In this document: positions 17,584 to 27,553 of the stretch, in pieces | Layout: every line of letters begins with the position of its first letter | How positions within the stretch are numbered: position 1 is the stretch's first letter | Source of the DNA: Bacillus sp. THAF10 | GTDB taxonomy: Bacteria > Bacillota > Bacilli > Bacillales > Bacillaceae_I | DNA: 64,000 nucleotides | Reading direction: 5' to 3' | NCBI RefSeq assembly: GCF_009363695.1 | Contig: NZ_CP045403.1 | Location: forward strand, 3,420,501-3,484,500 | Notes under the pieces: model-generated | Databases searched by the model: none | What the model was told of the DNA's origin: nothing | Seen by the model: only the letters and a program-made list of their open reading frames with translations | Program-made: the position numbers and the translations under genes

Positions 17584-18861
17584 TCACTTTTGCTTGTTAG
17601 TAAAACGTGCTTCTACTGCCCGTGCATGTGCTTCTAGTCCTTCTAAACGGGCAAAAGCGGCGATTTTATCCACATTTTCCTTTAATGCTTGTTCGCTGTA
17701 CATGATGATGCTCGATTTTTTCATAAATTCATCCACAGATAATCCACTAGAAAACCTCGCTGTTCCGTTGGTCGGCAACACATGATTTGGTCCTGCAAAA
17801 TAATCCCCAACAGGCTCCGAGCTGTATCTTCCTAAAAAGATCGCCCCTGCGTGCTTAATATATGGTAATAGTGTCATAGGCTCTGAGGTCATCACCTCTA
17901 AATGCTCGGGAGCAAGCTCATTGACAACGCGAATCGCTTCTTTTAAGGAGCTTGTGACGAAAATTTTCCCGTAGGAATCGATAGAAGCGCGAGCAATCCT
18001 TTCACGAGGAAGACCTGCAAGCTGACTCTCCACTTCCCTTGCCACTTCTTCAGCTAGCTGAACCGAGGTTGTTACCAACACGCAGGATGCGCGTTCATCA
18101 TGCTCTGCTTGTGATAGTAAATCCGCAGCAACCTCATTCGGTACTGCACAATCGTCTGCAAGGACCACAATTTCGCTTGGTCCGGCAATGCTATCAATAT
18201 CCACAAGTCCATAGACTTCTTTTTTAGCAAGTGCCACAAAAATATTTCCAGGTCCCACTATTTTATCCACAGGTGCGATTGTTTCTGTTCCATAGGCGAG
18301 CGCAGCAATTGCCTGGGCTCCGCCAACCTTGTAGATTTCTTCCACACCAAGTATATCTGCTGCCACAAGCACTGCTGGTGGTAGCACCCCATCTGCATCC
18401 GGTGGACTTACCATGGCCACTCGTTCTACGCCGGCAACCTGTGCTGGAATAACGTTCATTAACACAGACGATGGATAGGCCGCCTTGCCGCCTGGCACAT
18501 AGACTCCGACTGCATCAAGTGCTGTTACTTGCTGTCCAAGAATTGTGCCATCCTGCTTTGTGGATAACCACGATTCCTTACGCTGTTTTTGGTGATAATC
18601 CCGAATATTTTCCGCAGCATCCTGAATAATGTGAATAATCTGTGGAGAAACAGCCTCATATGCATCTTTTATCTCTGCTTTTGTTACTTTAAGTGTGGAT
18701 AACCGTGCACCATCCCACTTTTCTGTGTAAGCGAATAGGGCGCGATCGCCGTCTTTTTTTACCGAGTCCATTACAGCTAGGACCGCTTTTCGTTGTTCCT
18801 CTGTTCCTTGATCAAGCGAGCGGCGTAAACTCACCGTTTCTTCGACTTTTTCTATCTTCAT
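17584..18861 (-). CDS. hisD: Histidinol dehydrogenase
   Basis: 425 residues. The family signature spans the [17 protein letters not shown] and [15 protein letters not shown] segments. Zn-ligand and catalytic regions are recognisable in [11 protein letters not shown] and APEHLEVM. It oxidises L-histidinol to L-histidine with two NAD+. GGAGGAATAAGCG precedes the ATG, which lies 3 nt after the hisG stop. The length is normal for the family. Confidence 0.98.
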   Translation of the reverse strand: MKIEKVEETVSLRRSLDQGTEEQRKAVLAVMDSVKKDGDRALFAYTEKWDGARLSTLKVTKAEIKDAYEAVSPQIIHIIQDAAENIRDYHQKQRKESWLSTKQDGTILGQQVTALDAVGVYVPGGKAAYPSSVLMNVIPAQVAGVERVAMVSPPDADGVLPPAVLVAADILGVEEIYKVGGAQAIAALAYGTETIAPVDKIVGPGNIFVALAKKEVYGLVDIDSIAGPSEIVVLADDCAVPNEVAADLLSQAEHDERASCVLVTTSVQLAEEVAREVESQLAGLPRERIARASIDSYGKIFVTSSLKEAIRVVNELAPEHLEVMTSEPMTLLPYIKHAGAIFLGRYSSEPVGDYFAGPNHVLPTNGTARFSSGLSVDEFMKKSSIIMYSEQALKENVDKIAAFARLEGLEAHARAVEARFTNKQK

Positions 18862-18864
18862 CGC

Positions 18865-19494
18865 TTATTCCTCCCCAACAACCCTTGCTAACCGTGACAC
18901 GAGCTCATCAATTTGCTCATCCTTTAACCGGTAACTCACAGGATTCACAATGAGACGTGAGGTGATATTCACAATCCGTTCAAACTCTACTAAGCCATTT
19001 TCTTTTAAAGTCCGACCTGTGGATACAATATCGACAATTCGATCAGATAATCCAATGAGTGGTGCAAGCTCAATCGAGCCGTTCAGTTTCACTATCTCCA
19101 CCTGTTCGCCTTGCTCTCGATAGTAGCTAGAAGCGATATTGGGATATTTGGTGGCAATTTTCGGTGCAACATCCTTCATTTCCGTTCCAGGAAGCCCTGC
19201 AACTGCCAAGTAACATGCACTAATTTTCAAATCTAGAACCTCATACACATCCCGTTCCTCTTCTAGCATGACGTCCTTTCCTGCAATCCCAATATCCGCA
19301 ACACCATGCTCGACATATGTGGTAACATCCATCGGCTTGGCTAAAATAAACCGCATGCTTTCGCCCGGCACATCAATAATAAGCTTTCTGGAGTCTTCTA
19401 AATCTGGTGGAATATCATAGCCTGCTTTTACCAGTAGTGCGGCTGCTTCTTCAAAAATTCTTCCCTTTGGCATCGCAATAGTAAGATTGTTCAT
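18865..19494 (-). CDS. hisG: ATP phosphoribosyltransferase, short form catalytic subunit
   Basis: 209 residues, the short HisG lacking the C-terminal regulatory domain; such enzymes need HisZ, which is encoded just upstream. The N-terminus [18 protein letters not shown] and the PRPP-binding [16 protein letters not shown] loop are diagnostic. It commits ATP and PRPP to histidine synthesis and is feedback-inhibited by histidine through HisZ. The start overlaps the hisZ stop by 4 nt, so the two subunits are translationally coupled. Confidence 0.98.
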   Translation of the reverse strand: MNNLTIAMPKGRIFEEAAALLVKAGYDIPPDLEDSRKLIIDVPGESMRFILAKPMDVTTYVEHGVADIGIAGKDVMLEEERDVYEVLDLKISACYLAVAGLPGTEMKDVAPKIATKYPNIASSYYREQGEQVEIVKLNGSIELAPLIGLSDRIVDIVSTGRTLKENGLVEFERIVNITSRLIVNPVSYRLKDEQIDELVSRLARVVGEE

Positions 19495-20675
19495 GACTGA
19501 ATCTCCTTTCTTGCTTTTCCAAGGAAAAAGCTCACCTCTTGAAATGCTGCTGTAAAAGCATCCACATCTTCTACCCCGACAATATCCTGTAAGATTACCT
19601 TTTCCCCTACTTTTCTTTTTTGTGTGGCAAACGCAATAGCCTCATTTTTTCTTTCCTGACTAAACAAAACACCATGGATAACCTGCTCGGCTTTTTCTAC
19701 TCCTCTAGCTTCTAATAATCGATCTAGGTGAATGCCAAAACCAGTGGCTGATTTTTCACGGTTAAACTTTTCAAAAAGCTTGTCGTACCTGCCTCCATTC
19801 CCAATTGGAAAGCCGATATTTCCTGCATAAGCCTCAAAAACAATGCCTGTGTAGTAGCTCATATGGCTGACAATATTTAAATCTAGCTTTACTGCGTGTG
19901 TTACTCCATAAGCTTCAAGGATTGTCCAAAGCTGCTCTAATTCTTCTAACGCTTTTTTCCCAGAGGAACCGTCGAGCACTTCCTTTGCCTGCTGAATACT
20001 AGAGATGTCCCCTCTTAGCTTTAACAAATCCAAAAGTCGTTTTTTATCAATGGAGGATAAAGATAGAGCCTTCACGTGCTCCCGATACCCTACGTAATTT
20101 TTTTCATAAAGATAGCGTCGTAGAATTGCCGCTCTTTCCTCTGTGCCGACAATATCAAGAAACATCTCCTGCAAAAAGCCAATATGTCCGATAGCAACCT
20201 TGTAGGTAGACATTCCAGACTGCTCTAGGAGCTCAACAAGCAATGCAATCATTTCCGCATCCGCGCTAATGGAACGATCTCCAATACACTCCACGCCTAT
20301 TTGTTCAAATTCTGCTGGTCTTCCGGCTTCGTTTTGCTGAGCTCTGAACACATTAGCGGAATAGGCAAGGCGCTGTGGGTAGTCAGAATCTACAAGCTTA
20401 GAAGCAGCAACCCTAGCAATTGGCGCTGTCATATCCGGTCGTAACACAAGTGTGTGACCTTGTTGATCTAGTAGTTTAAATAGCTGCTGATCTAAAATGG
20501 CGGAAGCATCACCAACCGTTTCATAATATTCTAGCGTTGGGGTTTCCATAAACCGATAGCCCCAATTCCCAATCTCGGTTGTAATCGTATCTTTTAATGC
20601 TTTTTTTGCTTCATATAATGAAGGAAGCGTATCCCGCATTCCTAGTGGTTTTTCAAACATAAACAGTTTTGACAT
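19491..20675 (-). CDS. hisZ: ATP phosphoribosyltransferase regulatory subunit HisZ
   Basis: 394 residues, similar to the catalytic core of histidyl-tRNA synthetase but without the anticodon-binding and full aminoacylation features. Motif 2-like [16 protein letters not shown] and the histidine-binding [10 protein letters not shown] and [11 protein letters not shown] segments are visible. HisZ binds histidine and confers feedback control on short HisG. The ATG at 20675 is chosen because AAGGTGG lies 8 nt upstream; an in-frame GTG four codons earlier is inside that signal. It is the first gene of the eight-gene his operon. Confidence 0.95.
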   Translation of the reverse strand: MSKLFMFEKPLGMRDTLPSLYEAKKALKDTITTEIGNWGYRFMETPTLEYYETVGDASAILDQQLFKLLDQQGHTLVLRPDMTAPIARVAASKLVDSDYPQRLAYSANVFRAQQNEAGRPAEFEQIGVECIGDRSISADAEMIALLVELLEQSGMSTYKVAIGHIGFLQEMFLDIVGTEERAAILRRYLYEKNYVGYREHVKALSLSSIDKKRLLDLLKLRGDISSIQQAKEVLDGSSGKKALEELEQLWTILEAYGVTHAVKLDLNIVSHMSYYTGIVFEAYAGNIGFPIGNGGRYDKLFEKFNREKSATGFGIHLDRLLEARGVEKAEQVIHGVLFSQERKNEAIAFATQKRKVGEKVILQDIVGVEDVDAFTAAFQEVSFFLGKARKEIQS

Positions 20676-20719
20676 GTGGATACCCACCTTTTTAAAATAA
20701 TCTGAAATCCTTTAGTTCG

Positions 20720-20761
20720 CTAATATGGTAACATACTAACAAAACAGATGTTCAAGGTCAA
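20720..20761 (-). promoter_or_regulatory. his operon promoter with palindromic operator
   Basis: The -35 TTGACC (20756-20761), 17-nt spacer and -10 TAGTAT (20733-20738) put the start near 20726. A near-perfect palindrome, CTAATATG-GTAA-CATACTAA (20720-20739), covers the -10 and start. A second core, ATGTTACCAT on the plus strand at 20829-20838, lies about 90 bp upstream. The leader is only about 50 nt, with no room for a T-box or attenuator, so repressor control is likely. A TrpR-like HisR/YerC is the obvious candidate (inference). Confidence 0.7.
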
Positions 20762-20858
20762 GGATAATATACAAACTCTTCAGCAGTGGCCTAGGCACAC
20801 GGAGCAAATTTACGGAAAGCAACCCAACATGTTACCATACCCTTAAATAGCTTTAGAT

Positions 20859-20894
20859 AAAAAAAGACACTTTATCCACAGTGGATAAAGTGTC
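20859..20894 (-). terminator. Terminator of the hprK-lgt-yvoD-ppaX-yvoF operon
   Basis: GACACTTTATCCAC (20866-20879) and GTGGATAAAGTGTC (20881-20894) are perfect complements; a T7 run follows on the minus strand, 6 nt after the yvoF stop. Confidence 0.92.
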
Positions 20895-20899
20895 TCCTA

Positions 20900-21412
20900 T
20901 TAAAGCTTCAAACGCTCCTGCATCTCTTCTTTTGTATAAATCACCCTCATCGGATTTCCGCCAACAAACACACCCTCAGGCACATCTTTATGTACTAGCG
21001 TTCCAGCCGACACCACCGCACCATCCCCGATCACCACTCCAGGAAGAATCGTCGTGTTAGCTCCAATCATGACCTCGCTCCCAATCTTCACTTCACCTAG
21101 ACGATACTCCTTGACTAAATATTCATGAGCTAGAATAGTGGTGTTGTAGCCAATAACCGTGTTTTTTCCAACACTAATTTTTTCCGGAAACATGACATCC
21201 AGCATGACCATCAAAGCAAACGAGGTTTGGTCTCCTATCTTCATCTTGAGGAAATTCCGATAAAGCCAATTTTTCATCCCAAGAAATGGGGTATATCTCG
21301 AAACTTGAATCACCAGAAAATTTTTCACGACTTTGAAAAACGGCACCGTTTTATACACATGCCAAAGTGAGTTTGCTCCTTCTACAGCGTAACGGGTCGT
21401 CCTTCTACTCAC
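20900..21412 (-). CDS. yvoF: Hexapeptide-repeat acyltransferase YvoF
   Basis: 170 residues. The C-terminal two thirds carry left-handed beta-helix hexapeptides ([45 protein letters not shown]), ending in the loop [13 protein letters not shown] typical of maltose/galactoside acetyltransferase relatives. The acceptor is unknown. Translation starts at GTG (21412), 9 nt after GGAG, and overlaps the end of ppaX by 8 nt. It is the last gene of the HPr-kinase cluster, the same order as B. subtilis. Confidence 0.85.
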   Translation of the reverse strand: MSRRTTRYAVEGANSLWHVYKTVPFFKVVKNFLVIQVSRYTPFLGMKNWLYRNFLKMKIGDQTSFALMVMLDVMFPEKISVGKNTVIGYNTTILAHEYLVKEYRLGEVKIGSEVMIGANTTILPGVVIGDGAVVSAGTLVHKDVPEGVFVGGNPMRVIYTKEEMQERLKL

Positions 21413-22055
21413 CTTGATTCACTCCAACTACAGGCAAGATGTCCTTCATATGGGTTAGCAAATAATCCGGTTCAAAGGACTGCAGAAAATCAATCCCTTT
21501 TATCGTCCAGCTTACAGCAGCTGTTTTTGTTCCAGCATTTTTTCCTGCCAGTATATCGTGATAGTTATCTCCAACCATAATTGCTTCAGCTGGTTGAGAT
21601 CCTAGCTGTTGAAGCGCAAGATGAATCGGCTCTGGATCAGGCTTGGCATTTTTCACATCATCTAAGCAAACGACCACATCGAAAAATTGATCTAGCCCTG
21701 TCAGCTTTAACCCCATCACAACTGTTTGGCGCATTTTTGTAGTCACAATCCCAAGCTTTAAGCCCTTTTCATGAAGAAGTTTCACCGTTTCAAAAACACC
21801 ATCAAACTCTTTTACAAGCTCATCATGCTTTGCCATGTTGAACGCTCGGTAATAGCTAACCATCTCATCCACTTTTGTTTCGTCCATTTTTACAAAGGTA
21901 TCATACAGTGGCGGCCCGAGAAAAGTTAACACGTCCTCGCGCGCATATTGATTTGGATAATAATAATCCAATGTATGCAAAAATGACTCAATGATTAAAT
22001 CGTTCGTATCAATAAGTGTTCCATCAAGATCAAATAATACGGTATTAATGGTCAT
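21405..22055 (-). CDS. ppaX: Pyrophosphatase PpaX (HAD family)
   Basis: 216 residues from ATG 22055. HAD motif I ([14 protein letters not shown]), motif II (LGIVTTKMR) and motif III/IV ([23 protein letters not shown]) are all present. PpaX removes the pyrophosphate produced when HprK dephosphorylates P-Ser-HPr by phosphorolysis. Its position two genes from hprK fits that job. The start overlaps yvoD by 11 nt and has AAAGGAAG upstream; the 17-codon N-terminal extension of the longer frame lies wholly inside yvoD. Confidence 0.93.
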   Translation of the reverse strand: MTINTVLFDLDGTLIDTNDLIIESFLHTLDYYYPNQYAREDVLTFLGPPLYDTFVKMDETKVDEMVSYYRAFNMAKHDELVKEFDGVFETVKLLHEKGLKLGIVTTKMRQTVVMGLKLTGLDQFFDVVVCLDDVKNAKPDPEPIHLALQQLGSQPAEAIMVGDNYHDILAGKNAGTKTAAVSWTIKGIDFLQSFEPDYLLTHMKDILPVVGVNQGE

Positions 22056-22989
22056 AGGTAGCTTCCTTTCCTTTTGCAAAATCCATCCGCTTCCACACAT
22101 ACGCAATGAACATTGTCAGTATGATTGCCGTCAAAATTCTTATCACTAATAACGGCCAAACCGGTATGCCAAGCGGAATAAATATTAACGTGTCCTCTAC
22201 CACAGCATGACAGGCAACGAGAAAAATAAACGCTAACGTTAAATCCCGCTTACTTACATTATCCTCTTTTGCCGCCTGAATCATAACTCCTGCTCCATAA
22301 GCGAGCCCAATTAACAGCCCAGCAGCCATGGTCGTTGAGGTATTTTCTTTCATTCCAAGCATTCTAGTAAATGGTCCCATCCATCTTGAAAACACATCAA
22401 GCCAGCCAAGTTCTTTCATGTACTGAACTAAAATCATGAGTGGAATGACAATGATCGCTAGCTGTATGATTCCCATTAATCCACGCTGTGTGGCGTCTAA
22501 AAGAATAGGGACAAAGCCAGTCACCACTTCTTCTGATTTAGCGACCATTCCGTACTGAGCAAGCTCCCCTCCACCCTTCCAGGCAAGATTAATGAGCAAG
22601 GCAGAAACAAAGGCTAGCCCAAGTCTGACAGCAAGGATCACCCATATCTTCAAGCCAACCTTTGCAGCAACTGTCGACTCGACCAGAAGGTTATGAGAAA
22701 AAGAGAGCATCACAGCTAAAATAAAGACCTCTTTGACGGTGAGATCCAGGGTGAGGATCGCACCTATTCCCGCATAGAGATTTAGAAAATTCCCAATTAC
22801 AAGCGGGATGGCCGCTTCCCCGGAAAGGCCAAATATTCCCATGATTGGTTCAATCGCGCGAATGATATATTGAAGTACAGGTGTATGCTGAAGGATGCCG
22901 ACTAACAAAGTCACCGGAAAAATGACTTTTCCGAGTGTCCATGTGGTTTGCAATCCTACCTTCAGCCCTCTTTTGAACGTTTGTAGCAT
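22045..22989 (-). CDS. yvoD: Nucleoside-recognition (Gate) domain membrane protein YvoD
   Basis: 314 residues, with about 8 hydrophobic spans and two Gate-type stretches ([29 protein letters not shown] and a second copy around [23 protein letters not shown]). This resembles the SpmA/SpmB/FeoB Gate fold. The transport substrate is unknown. It lies between lgt and ppaX in the conserved cluster. A 51-nt gap separates it from lgt. Confidence 0.85.
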   Translation of the reverse strand: MLQTFKRGLKVGLQTTWTLGKVIFPVTLLVGILQHTPVLQYIIRAIEPIMGIFGLSGEAAIPLVIGNFLNLYAGIGAILTLDLTVKEVFILAVMLSFSHNLLVESTVAAKVGLKIWVILAVRLGLAFVSALLINLAWKGGGELAQYGMVAKSEEVVTGFVPILLDATQRGLMGIIQLAIIVIPLMILVQYMKELGWLDVFSRWMGPFTRMLGMKENTSTTMAAGLLIGLAYGAGVMIQAAKEDNVSKRDLTLAFIFLVACHAVVEDTLIFIPLGIPVWPLLVIRILTAIILTMFIAYVWKRMDFAKGKEATYDH

Positions 22990-23040
22990 TCTACTTTCCC
23001 CTCCCGAAGCTGTCGAACAAAGTGAGCAACGTGGAGGCTC

Positions 23041-23880
23041 TTACTTTGCTGATTTAGTTGGAGATGCTTCGTGATCCAAATACCGCTGATTAGCATAGCC
23101 TAGCACTCTTCTAATGACAATCAATGCAATCGCTAAAAGAACTAACGCTATGGAAATAACCTGCGCAATTCGCAATGTTTCCGTAAGCATCAAGCTGTCC
23201 GTACGCAACCCTTCGACAAAAAAGCGACCAACGGAATACCATATAACATAGCTTAAGAATAGCTCTCCACGTCTAAGATTTACTTTTCTTAGTAGTAGCA
23301 GGATTACAACCCCTGCTAGATTCCAAAGAGATTCATACAAGAAGGTAGGATGATAATACGTTCCATCTATGTACATTTGATTCACGATAAATTCTGGCAA
23401 ATACAATCCCTCAAGAAACTCCCTCGTCACAGGTCCGCCATGTGCCTCTTGATTCATGAAATTCCCCCAGCGACCAACTGCCTGCCCAAGGATAATACTT
23501 GGCGCAGCAATATCTGCAAGTTTCCAAAACGAAACATCTCGAACTTTTGCAAACACAGCTCCTGTCACAACGGCTCCAATTAACCCACCATGAATGGCAA
23601 GGCCACCCTCCCAGATCTTGATGATATCCCCTGGGTTTTGAGAGTAATGATCCCATTGAAAAATAACATAATAAAGACGTGCACAGATGATAGCTATCGG
23701 GATAGCAAATAGAACAAGGTCAATAAAAATATCCTTATTAAGCCCTCTTCTCTCTCCTTCTCTCGTGGCTAGCCATAAGCCAAGCAATGCTCCAGTCCCA
23801 ATAATGGCACCGTACCAATAAATAGTGATCGGCCAGTCAATCAGGATAGGATCCAGCGGCTGGATGTTACCAAAAAACAT
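23041..23880 (-). CDS. lgt: Prolipoprotein diacylglyceryl transferase
   Basis: 279 residues, seven predicted membrane spans. The Lgt signature [15 protein letters not shown] and the essential His-containing IHGGLIGA are visible. It adds diacylglycerol from phosphatidylglycerol to the lipobox Cys, and so acts on the lipoproteins encoded here: CccB, both GerC proteins, the 32.6-kb lipoprotein and possibly the sortase. ATG at 23880 is chosen over an in-frame GTG at 23889, which is only 1 nt from the GGAG. Confidence 0.97.
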   Translation of the reverse strand: MFFGNIQPLDPILIDWPITIYWYGAIIGTGALLGLWLATREGERRGLNKDIFIDLVLFAIPIAIICARLYYVIFQWDHYSQNPGDIIKIWEGGLAIHGGLIGAVVTGAVFAKVRDVSFWKLADIAAPSIILGQAVGRWGNFMNQEAHGGPVTREFLEGLYLPEFIVNQMYIDGTYYHPTFLYESLWNLAGVVILLLLRKVNLRRGELFLSYVIWYSVGRFFVEGLRTDSLMLTETLRIAQVISIALVLLAIALIVIRRVLGYANQRYLDHEASPTKSAK

Positions 23881-23903
23881 ATTCCCCACACTCCATATTC
23901 TAT

Positions 23904-24842
23904 TTAGATGTCTTCTTGCTCATTTTCACTATTAATTACACCTGACAGACGATTGGAAAATTGCTCTGCAGCATTCATTCCCATTCGTTTCAGTCGGAAA
24001 TTCATCGCTGCTACTTCAATGATTACAGCAAGGTTTCGTCCAGGGCGGACCGGAACCGTCAGCCTTGTCACATCCGTATCAATGATTTTCATCGTTTCCT
24101 CGTCCAACCCCACTCGGTCGTACTGCTTGTTTTTATCCCACAGCTCAAGGTTGATGACAAGCGTAATCCGCTTATAGCTCCGCACCGCACCAGCACCGAA
24201 CAAGGTCATCACATTTATAATGCCAAGACCTCTGATTTCTAAAAGATGCTCAATTAACTCTGGAGAATTCCCTATCAACGTATCTTGATCCTCTTGCCTA
24301 ATTTCTACACAGTCATCAGCTACAAGACGATGCCCTCTTTTGACCAGCTCAAGTGCGGTTTCACTTTTACCAACCCCACTTTTTCCGGTAATCAACACAC
24401 CAACACCGTAAATATCGACAAGCACCCCATGTACAGCCGTTGTTGGTGCAAGCTTTCCTTCTAAATAATTGGTCAGATGCGAGGAAAGCCTTGTGGTTTT
24501 CATTGGCGATCTCATGAGTGGTACACTTTCGTATTCCGCTGCTTCCAACAATTCCTTAGGCACTTCCATATCGCGTGAAACGATAATGCCTGGTGTGATA
24601 TCGGTACAAAGCTGACTCATACGATCTCTTTTTTCTCTTGGCGTCAGCCTTTCAAAAAAAGAAAGCTCCGTTTTTCCAAGCAGCTGAATGCGCTCAGCTG
24701 GATAATATGTAAAATAGCCTGCCATTTCTATTCCTGGACGAGAAATATCACTCGTCGCGATCGGACGGTTAATTCCCTCTTCCCCGGCTATTACTTGAAA
24801 TTGAAATTTCTCAATCAAATCTTTCGTCCGAACCTTTGGCAA
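23904..24842 (-). CDS. hprK: HPr kinase/phosphorylase
   Basis: 312 residues. Walker [16 protein letters not shown], the catalytic His in [11 protein letters not shown], and the K3 signature [18 protein letters not shown] are intact. It phosphorylates HPr and Crh on Ser46 in response to fructose-1,6-bisphosphate, and reverses this by phosphorolysis, starting carbon catabolite repression through CcpA. I place the start at TTG (24842): it is 8 nt after AGGAGG and gives an N-terminus ([12 protein letters not shown]) like known HprK. The upstream ATG at 24869 would lack a ribosome-binding site. Confidence 0.96.
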   Translation of the reverse strand: MPKVRTKDLIEKFQFQVIAGEEGINRPIATSDISRPGIEMAGYFTYYPAERIQLLGKTELSFFERLTPREKRDRMSQLCTDITPGIIVSRDMEVPKELLEAAEYESVPLMRSPMKTTRLSSHLTNYLEGKLAPTTAVHGVLVDIYGVGVLITGKSGVGKSETALELVKRGHRLVADDCVEIRQEDQDTLIGNSPELIEHLLEIRGLGIINVMTLFGAGAVRSYKRITLVINLELWDKNKQYDRVGLDEETMKIIDTDVTRLTVPVRPGRNLAVIIEVAAMNFRLKRMGMNAAEQFSNRLSGVINSENEQEDI

Positions 24843-24889
24843 CGTCAAGCCCTCCTTTATTCTTACCATACTAAAATTAATCTGTTCTC

Positions 24890-24918
24890 ATTTTAGCACT
24901 ATTTGTCTTTTTTATTAA
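24890..24918 (-). promoter_or_regulatory. Promoter of hprK operon
   Basis: Extended -10 TGC-TAAAAT (24890-24895) with 17-nt spacer to a weak -35 TTAATA (24913-24918); leader about 40 nt. The rest of the 281-bp gap to yvlD shows nothing else except the yvlD terminator. Confidence 0.65.
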
Positions 24919-25072
24919 GTGTGGAGAACTTAGGAGGTGGATTGAATTGCAGAAACGGATTTTTTAGTGGGAGAAGGGCGTTGACTTGAAAGATGATTAG
25001 AGGGGCGCTATTCTTCAGTTGGGACGAGCTTTTCTCTCTAAACGAACAAACCTATCTTAAATTCATCACCTC

Positions 25073-25107
25073 ACAAAAAAACGGGACTGAATAAACATCA
25101 GACCCGT
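25073..25107 (-). terminator. Terminator of yvlBCD
   Basis: ACGGGACTGA (25081-25090) and TCAGACCCGT (25098-25107) pair with one mismatch, then seven T on the minus strand. Confidence 0.88.
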
Positions 25108-25123
25108 ACTTACAAGCATTCCA

Positions 25124-25480
25124 TTATTTTTTCTGCAGTGGCTCGACAATCACTTTTTGAATTAGCAAATTTAGAAGGGAGATAAGGATGGCTGCGAGTA
25201 TTGCCATGCCAAAGCCATCAATGTTAAAGCTGTCCCCCATAAGCCAAGACGTGAGCATCAGCGTGATTGCATTAATCACAAATAAGAAAAGCCCTAAACT
25301 TAAAATTGTAACTGGCAATGTCAACACAACTAGAATCGGTTTGACAATCGTATTTAACACCGCCAAAATCAAACTCGCAACTATCGCAGCGCCCATCCCA
25401 CTTAGCTCAAAAGAATCAAAATAACCTGCTATCACAATTAATACTAACGCATTTATAAGAATACTAAGCAGCCACTTCAT
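25124..25480 (-). CDS. yvlD: Small four-helix membrane protein YvlD (phage holin 4_2 family)
   Basis: 118 residues, almost all hydrophobic, about four membrane spans (LLSILINALVLIVIAGYF, AAIVASLILAVLNTIV, LTLPVTILSLGLFLFVINAITL, MAILAAILISLLNLLI). It matches the family named after a phage holin but is common on Bacillus chromosomes beside yvlC, and lysis function is doubtful. The start codon overlaps the yvlC stop by 1 nt. It is regulated with yvlB from a SigW-type promoter. Confidence 0.88.
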   Translation of the reverse strand: MKWLLSILINALVLIVIAGYFDSFELSGMGAAIVASLILAVLNTIVKPILVVLTLPVTILSLGLFLFVINAITLMLTSWLMGDSFNIDGFGMAILAAILISLLNLLIQKVIVEPLQKK

Positions 25481-25680
25481 TAGCGAATCTCAGCTTCTTC
25501 ATTTGGCATAAGGAACATCAATACAAAGTACGTAATGATTAAAGGCATCACACCTGTTGGAAATAATAAAATAATAAAAATTACACGAAGGAGGGTAGAA
25601 TCCACTCCTAAATATTTTGATAAACCTCCAAGTACACCCGCTAGTTTACGGTCGTATTTGGAACGGATAAGACGTTTCAT
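25480..25680 (-). CDS. yvlC: PspC-domain protein YvlC
   Basis: 66 residues, essentially one PspC domain: KRLIRSKYDRKLAGVLGGLSKYLGVDST, followed by a hydrophobic helix (VIFIILLFPTGVMPLIITYFVLMFLM). PspC proteins sense or buffer envelope stress. It overlaps yvlB by 4 nt (ATGA). It belongs to the yvlBCD operon, part of the SigW regulon in B. subtilis. Confidence 0.92.
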   Translation of the reverse strand: MKRLIRSKYDRKLAGVLGGLSKYLGVDSTLLRVIFIILLFPTGVMPLIITYFVLMFLMPNEEAEIR

Positions 25681-26870
25681 TCTGCTTTCACCTCGTATGG
25701 TTTAATTAGAATAGAGCCTGTTGTTGTTTCAGCCATGATATACGTTAAAGGAGCATCCTCTTTTTTCACTTTAAAATGAAGGGCTTTTTGGACCACTTCG
25801 TTTTTCTCCTCCACCACATTCATCCCAGGTATTTCACAAGAAAAGTTTCCGAGATTACTCTTGAGCTCTGCCTCGATGGCATTCGCTGTTGAAAGGAAAA
25901 GATCGACGCTTCCGGTTTTCGTTTTTGTTGAAATGGAACGAGCAGCATCACCCGTAAGCTCAGTGACAATGTTGCCGTTGAAACTTTGCAGTTCCAGCTT
26001 TTCGACATCTCCTTTAACCTTTAGCATGCCATTGATTGTTTCAGCCTCAATTTCTTTGGCATTACAATCTATAAGCTTGATATGACCGTTAGCTGTTTCC
26101 ACTTCCATCGAATCACTTTGCAATCTCTCCCAAGCAATGGAGCCATTTGCTGATTTAAGCTTCATCGACTTTACATGTAATCCTTCCCCGCTAATGGGGC
26201 CATTAAACATGCGAACATTTAACTGCTCATAGTCTCTCTCAGGAACATATACAGTAGCATTAACCTTGATATGCTTCTTTTGTACGGAGAACCGGAGCTT
26301 GCCAGCTTCTATCGAGAATAGTACTTCGCTTAAAAATGCTTTTCTCGCAGCATCTTGCGTATCCTCTTCATACACCTTCGCTTCGCAATCAATCTTTACA
26401 TCATTCTCATTCCACGGTACGACCTTCACTGATCCGTTTGCGACATCCAAATCGATGTGCTCTAGGTGCACATCTGATTGCTGAAATGCGTGCTGAATGG
26501 AAATGGATGGTCCGAAATTAAAATCAAGATCTAAGTCCTTAATTTTTTGAAGCGCACTTCCGACGAAATCCAAAATATTATTTTTAAAAGAGGAGGCCTG
26601 TTTGCTGTAAGAATCGAATTTAGATTTATCAAAGGAACTACCACCTTTAGCATGGGAGCCGGAAAACATTTTAGTGGATAATGCTTTAAACAGGTTATCC
26701 TCTGCTTCTTGTGAACCCCTTGCATTCTTCGTTAATTCAGTCACAAGCTCATCCTGCTTTTGTCTGCTCTCTTCACTATTTTTCTCCAGACTTTCTAATA
26801 AAATGATTCCTTCCTCTGCTGTCAACTTGCCTTCTTCTACCAGCTTCAAAATTCGTTTGCGTTCTTCCAT
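25677..26870 (-). CDS. yvlB: YvlB-like protein: SHOCT-like N-terminus plus DUF4097 beta-helix
   Basis: 397 residues. The N-terminal 35 residues (ERKRILKLVEEGKLTAEEGI) form the short helical motif common in these proteins. Residues about 120-395 are beta-strand repeats with the ladder pattern ANGSI, ANGHI, INGML, FNGNI, TKTGSV, TTTGSI typical of DUF4097. No signal peptide is seen, so it is probably cytoplasmic or membrane-associated via YvlC/D. GAGGAGG is 8-9 nt upstream of the ATG, and a perfect SigW-type promoter lies 37 nt above the start. Confidence 0.9.
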   Translation of the reverse strand: MEERKRILKLVEEGKLTAEEGIILLESLEKNSEESRQKQDELVTELTKNARGSQEAEDNLFKALSTKMFSGSHAKGGSSFDKSKFDSYSKQASSFKNNILDFVGSALQKIKDLDLDFNFGPSISIQHAFQQSDVHLEHIDLDVANGSVKVVPWNENDVKIDCEAKVYEEDTQDAARKAFLSEVLFSIEAGKLRFSVQKKHIKVNATVYVPERDYEQLNVRMFNGPISGEGLHVKSMKLKSANGSIAWERLQSDSMEVETANGHIKLIDCNAKEIEAETINGMLKVKGDVEKLELQSFNGNIVTELTGDAARSISTKTKTGSVDLFLSTANAIEAELKSNLGNFSCEIPGMNVVEEKNEVVQKALHFKVKKEDAPLTYIMAETTTGSILIKPYEVKAE

Positions 26871-26906
26871 TCCCGTTTCCTCCTCTTTGTTTGACTATAA
26901 TTTGTA

Positions 26907-26932
26907 TACGATTATTCCACAAAAAAGTTTCA
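26907..26932 (-). promoter_or_regulatory. SigW-type ECF promoter of yvlBCD
   Basis: TGAAAC (26927-26932), 16-nt spacer, CGTA (26907-26910): an exact match to the published B. subtilis SigW consensus. It predicts induction by envelope stress. No sigW gene lies in the window. Confidence 0.88.
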
Positions 26933-27035
26933 AACCCTCTCTTTCTATTGTGCCATAACCAGAAGATTTTTAGGTCAGACCCCCGCCGTAAATTTCTTTA
27001 TTCTTACATAAGCCTCAGGTCTTAGAGTGATTTTT

Positions 27036-27065
27036 TTGAAGCAGGAAAATCGCGCATGGTATAAT
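27036..27065 (+). promoter_or_regulatory. Promoter of the 27.1-kb membrane protein
   Basis: TTGAAG (27036-27041), 18-nt spacer, extended -10 TGG-TATAAT (27060-27065). Confidence 0.75.
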
Positions 27066-27108
27066 GAAAGTGCATCATGGAAATAGATTGTGAGGAAGGA
27101 GTGATACG

Positions 27109-27513
27109 ATGGATTTTATTATGGACCATTTACTAACGATTATTATTGTGCTCGTTGTTCTGTTTGTCATTATACCTTTCTTAAAAAGCATATTATCCAA
27201 ATTGCTCGTCATAGGGTTAGTAATTGTTGCATTGCTCTTTTTCGGAATTCTCGGGCCGGATTTTACAGAGTCCTCCTCTGAATTTGCAGAAAATACGATT
27301 CGACCAGTTGTGATGAATGAAATTGACCAAGCAGACTTTGTTTATGATCAAGACACCAAAGAATATACAATTCAGAGTGCTTCCTTTCATTTAAAGGGAC
27401 AATTGAATGAAAATACGGGAGAAATTCGCTTCCGAGATAAAACCTACCAAATGGATGTGCGATTTTTACAGGATATTATCGAAGAGAAAGTAAAAGAACA
27501 AGAGACAAGATAA
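27109..27513 (+). CDS. Conserved small membrane protein of unknown function
   Basis: 134 residues. The first 50 contain two hydrophobic spans (LLTIIIVLVVLFVIIPFL and LLVIGLVIVALLFFGILG) joined by a short Lys-containing turn. The rest is a small soluble domain rich in strands (YTIQSASFHLKGQLNENTGEIRF). I do not recognise the family. GGAAGGAG lies 8 nt before the ATG, and a sigma-A promoter is 45 nt upstream. It is transcribed alone on the plus strand between divergent yvlB and convergent uvrA, with a shared terminator. Confidence 0.8.
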   Translation: MDFIMDHLLTIIIVLVVLFVIIPFLKSILSKLLVIGLVIVALLFFGILGPDFTESSSEFAENTIRPVVMNEIDQADFVYDQDTKEYTIQSASFHLKGQLNENTGEIRFRDKTYQMDVRFLQDIIEEKVKEQETR

Positions 27514-27553
27514 AAAGGATGAGGGTTCATATAAGAAACCCTCATCCTTTTTT
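27512..27553. terminator. Bidirectional terminator between 27.1-kb gene and uvrA
   Basis: AAGGATGAGGGTT (27515-27527) and AACCCTCATCCTT (27537-27549) pair over 13 bp, with A and T runs on either side. Confidence 0.93.

Noticed and set aside
20676..20899. T-box or attenuator ahead of hisZ
   Set aside because: The predicted leader is about 50 nt. The strong hairpin at 20866-20894 belongs to the upstream yvoF operon and lies before the his promoter.
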